DNA of 64,000 nt from Lethocerus indicus (taxonomy: Eukaryota > Arthropoda > Insecta > Hemiptera > Belostomatidae): the NCBI GenBank assembly GCA_019843655.1, contig JACDQD010000011.1:14054604-14118603 (forward strand). The letters are read 5' to 3'. Numbering within the stretch: the first letter of the stretch is position 1; every line of letters starts with the position of its first letter. The position numbers were made by a program, and so were the translations under genes. The notes beneath the pieces are model-generated. The model worked only from the letters and a program-made list of their open reading frames with translations. It had not been told where the DNA came from and did no database searches. This document shows positions 39,201 to 50,706 of this stretch, one piece after another.

Positions 39201-39741
39201 TCAGACTACTCTCGGTACTAGCGCTTTCGTTAATTATAATGAATTGCTTGAAACAGCGGTAACGACCAGCGTAACTAAAATCCAATGTTATGTTGTATAT
39301 GAAGACAAGCCGACATCAGTAGTCAGGAATTACTGGAACAACTTGGAGGGTCTGTACTGTACTCGGAGATATAATGTTGTCAGACGAGAGTAGAAATAAG
39401 TAAGAACAGGTCTTTTCTTCCTCGAATTCCGATGTTTTAATTAGCTCGGTTATATACATTTTAAGGGGATATACAAATAAAAAACGTCGATAAATGCCCA
39501 AAAGGCCGTTTAAACGGGTACTGAAGATGCCGAGTTTAAAGTCCCGATTTGCAAACAATGGGTCGCGCTGAGGAACGCCGAATGTAAAAAAAGGACGGGT
39601 CCGGGAGACGAGCGTCTCTAGACGGGGTCCGAATTCCATTAGGGCGGCGGGACTCTCCTGAACCCCGGTTAACGGGGTAAATCCGACGGAAATCCCATCC
39701 TATCCTTTCCGGCTAGCCTTGGAGTCGAATTACCTACTTAC

Positions 39742-39871
39742 TTGGCGCGCTTCAGACGAGGCGTGAGATTATGCCCGTCCTCCCGACATTTGCATGAGGG
39801 AACGCCCCGGATTTGAGTTGGGTGTGTAAACGCTTCTGGATCCTGTAACCCGAAGAGGGTGAACGTTGCTA
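39742..39871 (-). CDS. Weak candidate 130-nt coding exon
   Basis: The donor GCCAA|GTAAGTAGG on the minus strand is strong. The proposed acceptor (GACGACAG) has only a moderate pyrimidine tract. The frame between them is open for 42 codons and includes TFTLFGLQDPEAF and GVPSCKCREDGHNL. The entry phase (needs two bases) does not follow the 40.2-kb candidate. It contains one of the AACGCCCCGG words on the other strand, so it may instead be a regulatory island. Confidence 0.15.
39801..39814 (+). repeat. AACGCCCCG word, copy 4
   Basis: AACGCCCCGGATTT, lying inside the weak minus-strand exon candidate at 39742-39871. Confidence 0.45.
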
Positions 39872-40153
39872 CTGTCGTCCCCAAAAACGAGTTTTAAAAC
39901 CGGGTACCGACAGACATCGGTGCTTCGTTAGACCAAAGGAAAACCAGTTCAATGGGACCAGTTGGCACCCACGAGACGGGATCATATTTCAAACATGGTT
40001 TGACTCTGCCTAATTGTACCGTCGACTCTTTAAAGAAAGCCGAACATAAGTAGACGTTTCGCAGCAGTCCTGTAGTGCCATGATAAACCTACAGACGTTA
40101 TGTGTTTGCAACGGAATTTTTATTTAAAAAAAATAACAACTGTGAATACTCAC

Positions 40154-40207
40154 ACGCCCCGTTCTAGTTGCGGGCCGTAATTCATGGGTCCGTCGCCGGG
40201 CTCAAAA
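40154..40207 (-). CDS. Candidate 54-nt coding exon
   Basis: The minus strand reads TATCTTCACTGTAG at the acceptor and GGCGT|GTGAGTATT at the donor. Only one frame is open: FEPGDGPMNYGPQLERG, with one base before and two after. The entry phase matches the exit phase of the candidate at 50.5 kb, giving an Ile codon at the junction. The length is a multiple of three. It could also be a first coding exon starting at the internal Met (MNYGPQLERG). Phase joining to the exons at 20-23 kb is not shown. Confidence 0.27.
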
Positions 40208-40299
40208 CTACAGTGAAGATAACGGCCGAGGAATAACAGTAATTTTCACGTTTTCAATTAAATCATCGCCGTGTGATAGCCGGCGTCGGAACGGAACAA

Positions 40300-40386
40300 A
40301 TGGCCGATTGGAGGCAAGCGCCTCGGTGCTTCACGATCTCGGCTGGCGCCTGCAAACTCGCCGATCACGACTTAATTCACGGCAAG
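40300..40386 (+). CDS. Candidate 29-codon first coding exon
   Basis: An ATG after ACAA (an acceptable insect-like start context) opens 29 codons, MADWRQAPRCFTISAG then ACKLADHDLIHGK, ending exactly at a good donor GCAAG|GTAAGG in phase 0. The frame also continues past it to 40587, with a second possible donor (CCAGT|GTGAGTT) near 40463. It lies about 90 bp from a minus-strand candidate exon, which would make a divergent pair. No TATA box or clear initiator was found. The frame could be chance in a GC-rich island. Confidence 0.22.
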
Positions 40387-40599
40387 GTAAGGGCCGTTTC
40401 GACGGAGGAGCCTCTCAAACAAGAGGCAACAATTAGCCGACGGTTCGTGCAACCGAGATCCAGTGTGAGTTGGGCAAAAGTCAAGATAAATGACTGTATG
40501 TCAGATGTAACTAAAAGATCTGTGCGATCGTTCTTTCGGTCAATGTTTACTTACTGTTTATCCACGTCAAGAAAGTTCATAGATTAATTTTTAATTAGA

Positions 40600-43500
40600 C
40601 GGATGTTCGTAATAGTGCTGTATGATTTCAAGATATCTGATAGTAGAACCAAAGTATAATTTCTTCCACATGATAACAATCGTTCGTACAAAAACTGGAA
40701 CGAATATGGGGGAGCGCTAAATGGAGAAATAAGAGAGAAAGAGAGAAAAAAACGAAAAATTATATATTCATGTTTAAAGAAACGCATCACCAAGTTGTTT
40801 TTGTAGAAATATTTAATGTTGTAGGGAAACATTGCTCCGTTGGGAATATTATCCCGAGAATAAAATAATAAAAAAATGAAGTCTTCCTATTTGTTTTATT
40901 ATTACTGCCTATAGTCCATCATTATATAAAACTTCAATTTTCATTTAGAGTTTCGTTTTATTAAATAGGAAACTTGTTCCGCGATTGTCCATTATAGGAG
41001 TTGAATTAAAACTTGTCCCTTTCGAAGTAACTTTTCCAACTTCATTTATACGCCCTCAGTTCCTCCCAGCGTATATAAACTAGGATTAGTTTTAAATGTG
41101 CATCTAAATGAAGCGAAATTCAGGTCATGCGAAGGCGTTTTTGTATCAAGGCTATATGTGCAGAAAAAGACCATTTTTCCCATTAAATCTCTGTCAAACA
41201 ACCGTAACAATTAATTGTTAAAAAAGTTAAAAAAGATGTACGTGTCTTCCTGCTTCGTTTTGAATGATTGAAATATCACCAGTTTGGAACTATCGCCGTG
41301 AACAAAAAATGGTTGCTACAAATATAAATGTCCAAGGAAACGCAAGAACCAGGCTACTGTATTTGCCCCTACCTTCGCTTCTAATACATCCGACTGAAAT
41401 ATCGGACGCATGATCTCAGGTTGCATGATATTACCAAAGAGGCAGCATCGGACGCCGATAATCCATATTCAAGTTCAATTATTAATCGGCGCGCGGTGTG
41501 GGAATGAAATCGGGTCATTTCCGAAGGCGTCGCACGTAGGAAAATCAAGGCTGAGGCGAGGATATATTGCGCAATTCAATCGACGGCCCACAAATTGTTC
41601 CAGCGCATATAAATCGTCCCATTACCGGCTCTGTGCCTCGTCTCAACGTTATTAATTGACCGGATCGCAGATAAAGATCCCGCGGATATCGTGAGCTCGC
41701 GATGCGGCGTTGCGGACGCGCAACTCTATCCGCGGCTTAAATTGCGAAATAAATGGCTGCCACAAATTATGTCAATAACGCGTACTGCCACCGTTTAAAG
41801 AGCTAGGGCAAGCTCAGAGCATTAAGCAGCAACAAGCATTAATTATTTTATCCGGAAACCAACATGCGTCAATTCCTACATAATTTACTGACAACGCTAC
41901 GAAATACCGTTAAGTATTAAGGTTATATCATTAAATCTCAATATTGTTGTAAAATATATGAAGAACATATTTATTGGCTTAACTCGAAATAGCGTAATTC
42001 ATAATTCATAAACTGTATGATATTCATACCGAGAAGTGGATAATACTAGGATAATTAAATTTGGTTGAGGGCCACATATTCATTGTATAGATTAGGACCA
42101 TTTTCAGTAATAAAGTCTATCGTAAAATGGGCAGCAATAACCATGGGTGGGGCGGGTACAGTGCATCTCAGAAGTACACGCAAAATTGATTGCTGGCCAT
42201 TAACGCGAACGTTCTTAATTAAACTCGAGTCAAACTTTAATTGTGCTGGAATGTTCGCGTTAGCGCATCGCGATCAATTCCCCCCCGCCACCCGTTCTTC
42301 GAGGGGAAAGCGTCGATCGGCCCACGTGACGCGTATTAATAACGGACGGGCGCGTCTGAATTACACTCGGTAGGGCCCGACGCGATAAGTGAAGGAGGGA
42401 GGCGTACAGGGGGCAAAACTTTAAATTTAAGTACCTGAGATTAATCCGAGTGAAAGAGGCCGAGAGCCGAGAGCGGAGAGCGGAGGTAGCGGAACTGGCC
42501 AACAGTCCCTAGTTGGTCAACTGCCTTTTATAGGAAGCCGGGACTCCTCTATTCTTCCCTCCCTAATGGACACGGCTACCTCCCGATACCAAGCCGCGCG
42601 AATTCCAATCCGAAATTAAGAATTTTTATAAATCAGGCCGCGGAAAATTCTGTTAACATTTTACCACAAAATCAAGCATACTTAAAATATATTGGCAGGC
42701 GAAATTTCAAATAATAAATAGGCCCGTTTGAAAATGCTGTCCGAAACGGGTTGTATCACAGAACAATGAACCATTATGCAGATTAAGTAATAAATGAGAG
42801 GTCTGGCGTTTTTTAAGATACCGCATCTACACTTGAAAACATATTGAAACTAAAGTAATTAAAGTATAATTATTTCTTTCCCTCTACTGTCTACACGATA
42901 CTTTTTTTATAGTTCATCGTATTTTACTCGACTTAAGTATAGACCCGTTTTAGGATCTCAAAACAGTAGAGACTATAATTTGATTCCAGTTATTAAGTGG
43001 GGCCGATTTGCAAGCGTAGCCGCATCATGGTTAAACTAATGGGTGAAAATGGAAATGAGAAATTGCGTCCAATAAATGAATACAGCGGCAAGATAGGGAA
43101 TATAAACAACCGTATTACAATTAGTCTAACCATACAAAGGGAGAAAAGTAAATAGGGGAAAATTTCCATTTATAGAATCACGGCTTAGTATGCAGTCGAC
43201 AACATAATTCCGTGGCTGTCATATAATTTTATTGTAAGCGCTGGTTTTATTGCGAACGAAGGGCCGATAAATATTACTTTGAGTTTTTGTACAAAACCTA
43301 TTATAAATCGTCCCAACGGATATTGACAAACACGGCAATAAATACGAGCGCCTGGCGCTTGGCCAGTCGTCTTGTATCACCTTTTTTTTCCTGTTTTCGA
43401 TTCTCTCGAAGCGTTTATACTAATCCCAAATTGCCTATATCCATTCGGACGTTTGAATAAAATTCGGCCTCAGTACCACCGTTCTCGAGATTGAGATTTA

Positions 43501-45300
43501 ACGCCGGTCCCGGACATTTCGTTACGCGTAAACCGATTTCCGCCACCTTCAGTTTACGCCCGAAATGATCGGGACATCTGTAGAGTTCATACGTCGGCAG
43601 TTTACCGACTGAAGCACCCGGCGTAAATCTAACGGTCAACCGTCCGGCCGGCTTCCATATAGAGAGATAATAACAGTGAAATAAAACACGCGATTAGTGC
43701 TCTTTCAGCGGCGGTCCCGGTGCCAGTGAACTATCAAAGGCCCAAACGTTATGTTTGGAACATTTCGAGGACAGCCAAAGAAGCGATATAACACCAAGTT
43801 GACTACGAATACCAACGACGAGATTGTTTAGAACATAAAACTCAACCTCTTGGCTTTACTAGCCTCCTTTAAAAAACAAGCAGATTTGATTTTTTAAGCG
43901 AATATTATGATGGTGATCTTTGAACGAAAATTTTACTATTAAAATGTATGCCTTAAAAGTAGAGCCGTCAAAGCTATTTATTAAGATTGTAAAACAGTAT
44001 ATGTACCACTTTCAATTTCTTCGCAATAATGTTGAATTTGGTATTTCTTACTACTTGTTTCAAAACATTCTTCGGCTTACTAGTATGCAACATACTTTAT
44101 ACACTGGGGTATGCAACCGTACATATAATTATGTCTGATCCACGTTGTAAATCGTTTCTATACCAGATACCATCTCGAGTGCGTCAAATAAATTTCTTGC
44201 ATAATACACACACAGTGGATTCTGTGTGTACCGTAGCGAATATTAAACTGCGAGTATACAAGGGGTATAAATGGACAGAGAGCCTCTGAAATAAGCAGTT
44301 TTAATTGATATTTCAGCGACTGGCGGTCGTATATTTCAATGTGGGCCGTATAGATCCGGCAGTTTAAATACGGACGATTAAATACAGCTGCGCATCGGTA
44401 ACGGATATTACTGGTACTGCATAAAATTGAAGCGGTTAATTGCAAGAGCTGCGTGGAGGAGGCCAGGAATTTGTCAAAAGGTGGAAAAAATATCTCCTAC
44501 CCTAACAGGAAGATTTCTCTTCCGCGATGTGAAATTCAAATGTGTATACCCCGAAGCCGAGCCTGAGGGGGTGGGGGGGAGAGGAGACTCCCATATAAAG
44601 ACTCCCATTTATATCTACTCGCTCCTTGTCCTCTCCCGCGTTGGCCGTATCTAAACGGGCGTTCAACCAACGGTTTCCTCGTCGGGTCCGACTCTACTCC
44701 CCACTTTATTGTATCGAAATCGAGAAACTACACTGCGCGGAATAACGCTAGGGGTTTTAAACATACGCGGGCCAAAGAGTTTGTGATATCCTCGAGTTCA
44801 ACTTCAGGAATTTACCCGCCTTGCCCTTACTATTTTGATAGAAAACAGGAGGAAGAATTAATTTCTGTGTACTCTCTCATAACGATATTATTTATATAAA
44901 GTCGACACTAAATACTAATGAATGAGTTCGAAAAATATAAATTTTCATTTAAATAAAGTAATTATTATGCGAAATAATCTAGATTAGGACTGTGTTCTAA
45001 GAATGATTCGTTAAAAGCTCCCCTACCAGACAAGGGTCGTTAAGATAGTCTCATAGTAACCAATTTACGAAAACTACACCGGCCCGAGAATTTATAATTG
45101 CGACGGGGAAGGCTTCAAATCGGAAACGACAGGGGAGGATTGAATTAACGACACGGTCTTGTCGGATAAACAGTGGGAGGGCCGCCGTATAATAAGGCCC
45201 ATACATCCAACCAGTCAGTCAGTCCACAATGAGAAAGAGCGAAAAGGAGAGGGGGAGATGAAGAAAGGGCGAGTGAGACGGAGGAGGAAAAGGCTAAGTG
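40600..45300. other. Noncoding span
   Basis: Mostly AT-rich, with GC-rich islands near 41.4-41.8, 42.2-42.6 and 43.4-43.7 kb. Open frames are short and unconvincing. No repeat family member was seen. Confidence 0.4.
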
Positions 45301-45308
45301 TATTTCAG

Positions 45309-45491
45309 TCACGTCTGTCTGGAGGAGGCCGCCCCTCGGGCTCTGACACAGCCGCGTCCCCTGTCGCAATTCCCGGAATCCCGATTCCCGCTCCTTCGAT
45401 CCCGGCCGCCGCTCAGGAGGAAGTGTACGTCCCCCAGCCACCCTGGACCGGCATTCCATCGGCCAACATTATACCTACAGCCAGCTCGTAA
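45309..45491 (+). CDS. Candidate Pro/Ala-rich terminal exon with stop codon
   Basis: The acceptor GTGTATTTCAG precedes a GC-rich frame of 60 codons that is Pro-, Ala- and Ile-rich (VAIPGIPIPAPSIPAAAQ, then EEVYVPQPPWTGIPSANI), ending SS and TAA at 45491. Two overlapping AATAAA signals follow at 45615-45624, fitting a last exon with a short 3' UTR. CTC|GTAAAC at 45487 could instead be a weak donor. The minus strand over the same bases also reads protein-like, but with a stop, so strand choice is uncertain. The product is unrecognised. Confidence 0.33.
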   Translation, partial: SRLSGGGRPSGSDTAASPVAIPGIPIPAPSIPAAAQEEVYVPQPPWTGIPSANIIPTASS

Positions 45492-45614
45492 ACAATCATA
45501 AACAACGATTGTTGCTACAATCCCTTCTGGGTTCTCAATAATTTCATGAAAATTAGTAGAAAAAACACCAGTCGGCACACGTGTTCCAAAATAATTGTGC
45601 ACACTATAAAGCTA

Positions 45615-45624
45615 AATAAATAAA
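45615..45624 (+). terminator. Overlapping AATAAA polyadenylation signals
   Basis: Two overlapping AATAAA hexamers lie 125 bp after the stop codon of the candidate exon at 45.3-45.5 kb. The hexamer is common by chance in AT-rich DNA, so the call depends entirely on that exon being real. Confidence 0.22.
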
Positions 45625-45639
45625 AGTATAGCTTGTAAA

Positions 45640-48600
45640 AGGGCAGATCACGTTAAAGAAAACCAGCGCGATTTCAAAGTTTGCTACAAAATTTAATGTT
45701 CCCGGGGCTTTCAAGCGTCCTAAGCTAGACCTGTTTCGGCCTCTACCGAGCGACAGAGAAATATTTGGATCAGCGTCAGTGGAATTGGCATTGTAAAAAT
45801 TAACCATAGTAATTTTTAAACGAACAGAAAAATTTCAGGATGGGAATAACTTCAATTGTTTACAAGGTATGTTCAAGGAACCGATATTTCATCACCGCTT
45901 TCCAGCGTTGCGTTGGGCCTTCTCCTATGCAAGCGAATATATATAATTCATAAAATAAAAGTTACAACATTGAAACTGTAACAGAGGCAGAATGGGCCGA
46001 CCGGACGTTGCCACTTGCGCCTCGAGCTCGTTCGAACGGGTTGCGCAACAAGTTGCCAACTCAATCTCTATCCGAGATGAGGAAACGCCGACTATGAGAG
46101 GAACTCGTCGTGAGAAACGAAAGGGGGTAGGAGGGGATTGTTAATTAATTGGTCCCGTGGACGAGAGCGAAAGGAATGCGCTAACTCCTAATTCAAACTT
46201 GATTCAAAACAGGACGCAGACCCCCTTCCCTTAAGTCCCTCCTCCACTGTTAGACCGGCATACCTCCGTGCCAACGTTTAACATACACCTGTATACATAA
46301 CAACTCTATCGGCGTCAAATAACCAGGTCACTGAGAGTAAGAAGAGGGCGGACGTTTGTTACATCCTTTAATTCCATTATTTTGTGTCTACATAAGACGC
46401 AAACCCTTATCTATCTTTAAGAACGCACTGAATGCCATATTTGCTCAAAAGGTTTTTGCGAACAATCAAACTACGGAACGTTCAGTCGGACGAACGAGGA
46501 CAGTTCCATATTTTATTTTTACTGACGCGTAAATTTGTGCATTACTGACCCAAATGGCGTCCTCGCGGTTTGAATTTTCACTTTTATTAGTTACAATACC
46601 CTGATAATTGCGTTGTTCCAGTTTTACGCGTGACATTTGAAATCGTGCAATGATGCAAGTGACCAGAACTGGGTGGCGCGGGTAGGAGGGCTGTATTCTA
46701 TTAGAAAAACTGGCAAACAGTTTCTCATAATTGAAGGGAGTACGTGTACAAACAAAAATGCCATTTGATCAACCGATAAATTTGATATAGTGTTACATGT
46801 GTAACGCGTATCGCGGTGTAACTCTTCCCAAACGGGGGTCGAGCGACGAGTCATTATCAAATTTCTGTCGAAAAAAGTTGGACACCGTCGTTATCGTCAA
46901 GGAAAATGAACCTCACGCTTGATTACCAAGGACTTCTTAATTCCTTCCGAATGAAGAAGATTTCTGTGGACAAATAAAGGGGGTTTTTACCAGAAAAACG
47001 TATAATCATCCTGAGAAGGACAGGGTGGACACGTAATCAGACCTACTTTAAGCGATGAAACAAAATAGTAATGGAAAAACAAAATCCAACTTCTATAGAT
47101 GAGGCGCGTCTTAGGCGCTTAAAAATCAGGGTTAATGAGCTGCCACAGAGGGGAAAGCCTAGCACGCGCCAAACAGAATGGAATGAATCAAAAATGAAAA
47201 AAAATTCTATAGGATTTTCGTTAACGAGGTTCGGTTCAATCCGGGGGACCAGGACAGGCAAGAAACGAAAACCAAAAATTCTGGTTTTACCATACTTTCA
47301 CTTTCATCAAATTTTGGAATTTATCGTACACTTAAAAATGGGTCTACAACATTTGGACCGTGTCAATTAATTTTACCAATACCGATTTGTTATCGAATAT
47401 CGATTTTGTAATGCAGCACATGCCAGGGACTGCGGTGGAAATGAACACCTGGGAGGATGTCCGCGGAACAGAAACGCTTCCGTGCATCCAAAGATCGGTA
47501 GAAATGGTACAAAGAATACTAAACTGCAGAAAACAATTCGATAATGTCTACTGTAGTGGATACAAGAATTACATTTCACGAATCAACAATCAGAAACGAA
47601 CAACTGGTGTTATTTAGCACATCTCCATTGCAATAATAACTTGACAAGACCCCTTTTACGTTGTCCACAATAAATTTTGTCTGCAATAAAGAAAACTGAG
47701 GAAAAATTGGCTGTTCAAAACATGGCAAACGGTTATAATGCCCTTTGATGCTTGTGTAAATTGTAGAATCAAATTTTTTATTATTTAATTTTCTAAAAAT
47801 TAATTCTATTACATGTTTACAGAAAACGAAATAAACAAATTTTCATTGGTGAGGATTGTAAAATCAACAAATAAGGATCGAAAATTCAAATAGGATGAAA
47901 GAGTTGAAATTCAAAGGCGTTTTGATTGTAGGCACAAATCTACAGTGATATTTCCCGAACTACTCTGCTGGGTTGTAATTATCATTTGCAAATGGACAAA
48001 ACAACAGGACCGGGATTGGGCCGAGAGGAGGGCACGGAAGTTTTGAAACTCTGCTCAGGCAACTTCTCTAAATGTTAAGCCCGAGTAAGACAATGTTTGG
48101 GTTTTGATTGGAAATTGCGGATGCGGTGGATATCCGAGATTCTGGCCCTACCGCTCTTCAGACCCAGGTTAGTAATGAGTGTAGCGGCTAAGTTGAGTAA
48201 ATACGGTAATATGGGGTAAATGGAATGAAATTACGGCCGAAGGAAATATCGGAATATATTAAACGAAAGGCCTTAATTGAAATCAACTCTCGCATGCTCA
48301 GTCCCACGAGTCGATTCGTGATTCCAATCAATATCGGCTATGAAAACGTGTGCTGAGGGGAAATGCTAAGTACCCGGTAAAATACTCGCGATACGCCCAG
48401 TAATAACCTGCAACTAGCTCGGCCGACAGCCATTAGTAGGCAACGCCTCTGATTGATATCCACTGAGATCCAACGCGTAATCACCTTGAAAACAACGATA
48501 TCGTTGTCGAGAATGCGAATCACTTCCAGCGAAGGCTTCCGCTACTCAAGAGTATTTCATAAATTAATACTCAAAGTGAATAGTGAAATACGGGGATCGA

Positions 48601-48740
48601 ATCAAGCTGGCGATATTTTCAGAAAAGGCTGTTGATAGAAACGACGATAAAGGTAAATCTGGATTAAAGTGAATAAAACATCAGATACCTCTAAAGTGAA
48701 AGAACAATTTTTAAATTAATAAGCTTCCATTAAGAACCCA
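45640..48740. other. Noncoding span
   Basis: AT-rich with a moderate island at 46.0-46.3 kb. The open frame of about 100 codons near 47.07-47.37 kb is Lys/Arg-rich and lacks splice context. Nothing else is supported. Confidence 0.4.
48492..48507. repeat. 16-bp perfect palindrome
   Basis: ACAACGATATCGTTGT reads identically on both strands. It could be a dimeric factor site. Nothing else supports a role. Confidence 0.6.
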
Positions 48741-48800
48741 ACTGAAGATGTCGAGAAGCCGTAACAGGTCTACCAAATCAGCGAGTGGGGGCAGAAGATC
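48741..48800 (+). mobile_element. Degenerate fragment of the hammerhead-bearing repeat
   Basis: ACTGAAGATGTCGAGAAGCC, then GTAACAGGTCTACC and CAAATCAGCGAG align in order with the arm of the 62-kb element, with many substitutions. The GAAA box has become GTAA and the ACCGGT palindrome is lost, so it cannot be an active ribozyme. It is an old remnant. Confidence 0.55.
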
Positions 48801-48896
48801 TAAGTATTGATGGTTTAAAATGAACCATATTTTGCGCTTCATGAAAAAAACACTTTCATTATTTTTATTATTCACGCTTGTACACACGTTACTGAA

Positions 48897-48928
48897 AATA
48901 CTTACGTATCAGGTACTACGTAAGTATT
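48897..48928. repeat. 12-bp perfect inverted repeat
   Basis: AATACTTACGTA and TACGTAAGTATT are exact complements around an eight-base loop. Both arms contain splice-donor-like GTAAGTA, one on each strand, but no exon is attached. Confidence 0.7.
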
Positions 48929-50540
48929 GAGTTTCTGCACATTAGCTTTATTTTCTATCTCCCTTCCAGTATTGTATACGTAACAGGTAAATTCGATGTC
49001 GACTCTACGGCGGCGAACAGCAAATTACAGTGTTTACCTCAAACCGTTCTAGATATGGACATACGAGCGAAACCGACAACATATTAGCGAGGCGGTTTGA
49101 GCGTTTGTCTACCGACGTTCAGCAATCTTATCTTATTTACGACTGAAATTTAAAACAAACTTCGTGCGCAATGTTAATAATTGGAGGCTTTATCCAGATG
49201 TTGGGTTCGGTGTTATCTATCTATTGAAATAGAAAACTAGTAATCTATGTTACGATCGTAACAGCTGTTGCACAGGCGGGAGGTATAGTTTTACGGTATA
49301 GATTAACAGATAACATAATTTTTTTTCATGAACTATAAGTACCAACAACGGAATACGCTTAGCGCCGGTTTGTACAAACAAATAACGAACGACCCCGCCG
49401 TCGTATTTACGGTATAAATATTGAATAAGTTTATACCCGATTGGAACAGGGCTCCGCGGAGGAATGAGACCGCCGTCTGATTTCAACAACCGAACCGAGC
49501 GCCTTAAATGGAAATATAAGGCCGCCAAGGCATAATTAACAGCGAACTGCATCGATAAGAAAAAAGAAGCCAGGAATGCCCCTTTACAACGAGAAGGTTT
49601 TCCACGGTGCTCCTCCGCGGACCGACAGCATTTCGAGCGTGCTTTTCGAAAACGGATGGAGCTCAAGCTCCTCCATAAGTACCAATTTTAACTGTACCCC
49701 CTTAGGTGGCCATAAACTTTCGCATGCCTTTTCGCCATATACAGGATGTTTAATATTGTTAGACGCCGAGCCGTTAAAATAGGAGAGAGAGTCCGATACG
49801 GGCGGGCGGGCCGGTTTCGCAACGCGACGGTAGCTGATTGCGCAATGCTACAGTTTTCGCGGACCCGCCCGGCGCGATTCGGGACGCGTCGAACCCGTAA
49901 ATAAAAGTAAAAACGTTCGACCGAAAGGGCATCTAAAGCTACCGGTTTGTTTAATACGGATCCGAGTGACGCTGTCCATTCGTGAGGGCTTCGACAGGTG
50001 CAATTAAAAATCGGGATATTTATGTCGGTCGGGACTATACGACCGATTACAGTTTCGCGCAACCTGTGGCAAAAATAAAATTGTCGGATATCGTCGTAAT
50101 AAACACCGTTAAAAATCATTAAAACGAGTAGGCGACTATTTAATTATAACACAGAAACAAAATAGTCATAATAACCTTGAGCAAGGACATGAAATGTAAA
50201 ATCCTTTAAGAGTAGAATTCAACTAAAACGTTCCCGATTTTATGAACTGTTTTCAACTACTCCTCGATGCCTATTATAAAATGTGGTTTTGTAACTCTTA
50301 TAGGCGTTAAAACCTGCTCGATGAAACTATAGTATATACCCTAAAGACGTCCTTAGAGAAGGCTGCGACGGTACGAGTGCAAAAGATATATTCCAAGACG
50401 CCGGGCGCCGAACAGGATATGCTTTACTTACTTGTCGGGAACGCGGGACAAAACGCGGATCCTAGGGCCGTTAACTGGGCAGAGAGGCTGTACCTAGTGA
50501 GATGAGTCTCTGGAAGCTGGGGGACCTCAACTACACTCAC

Positions 50541-50706
50541 ATGTTGATCGAACGAGACTGGCCGAGGGAGACCTGCATCACCTTGACCGCCCCTTCTGCC
50601 TTCTGGTGAAAGGTCCCCTCCACACACCCGGTCCGCCGCGTCCTCCACAAACGGTGGACAACCCCCCCCTTTCGGCCACCCTCAGAGGGTTGAACATTTA
50701 CCCGTC
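50541..50706 (-). CDS. Candidate 166-nt coding exon
   Basis: On the minus strand a pyrimidine-rich tract ending GTAGTTCAG precedes 166 nt and a donor CAACAT|GTGAGTG. Only the third frame is open across the whole interval, giving 54 codons that include RVNVQPSEGGRKGG and ending AVKVMQVSLGQSRSIN plus two bases. The stop in this frame overlaps the donor. A second, stronger donor (ACAA|GTAAGTA near 50432) would extend the exon in a different frame containing PRPVSFDQHVSVVEVPQL, so the reading is ambiguous. The GC content is well above the flanks. The product is unidentified. Confidence 0.33.

Noticed and set aside
39521..39560. CTGAAGATGCCGAG resembling the ribozyme core
   Set aside because: No GAAA box, no palindromic stem III and no stem I partner downstream. 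Only the core word matches.
49250..50119. Two minus-strand frames of 138 and 143 codons
   Set aside because: No splice-site pairs, the frames overlap only partly, and the composition looks random. Similar lengths are expected by chance in this window.
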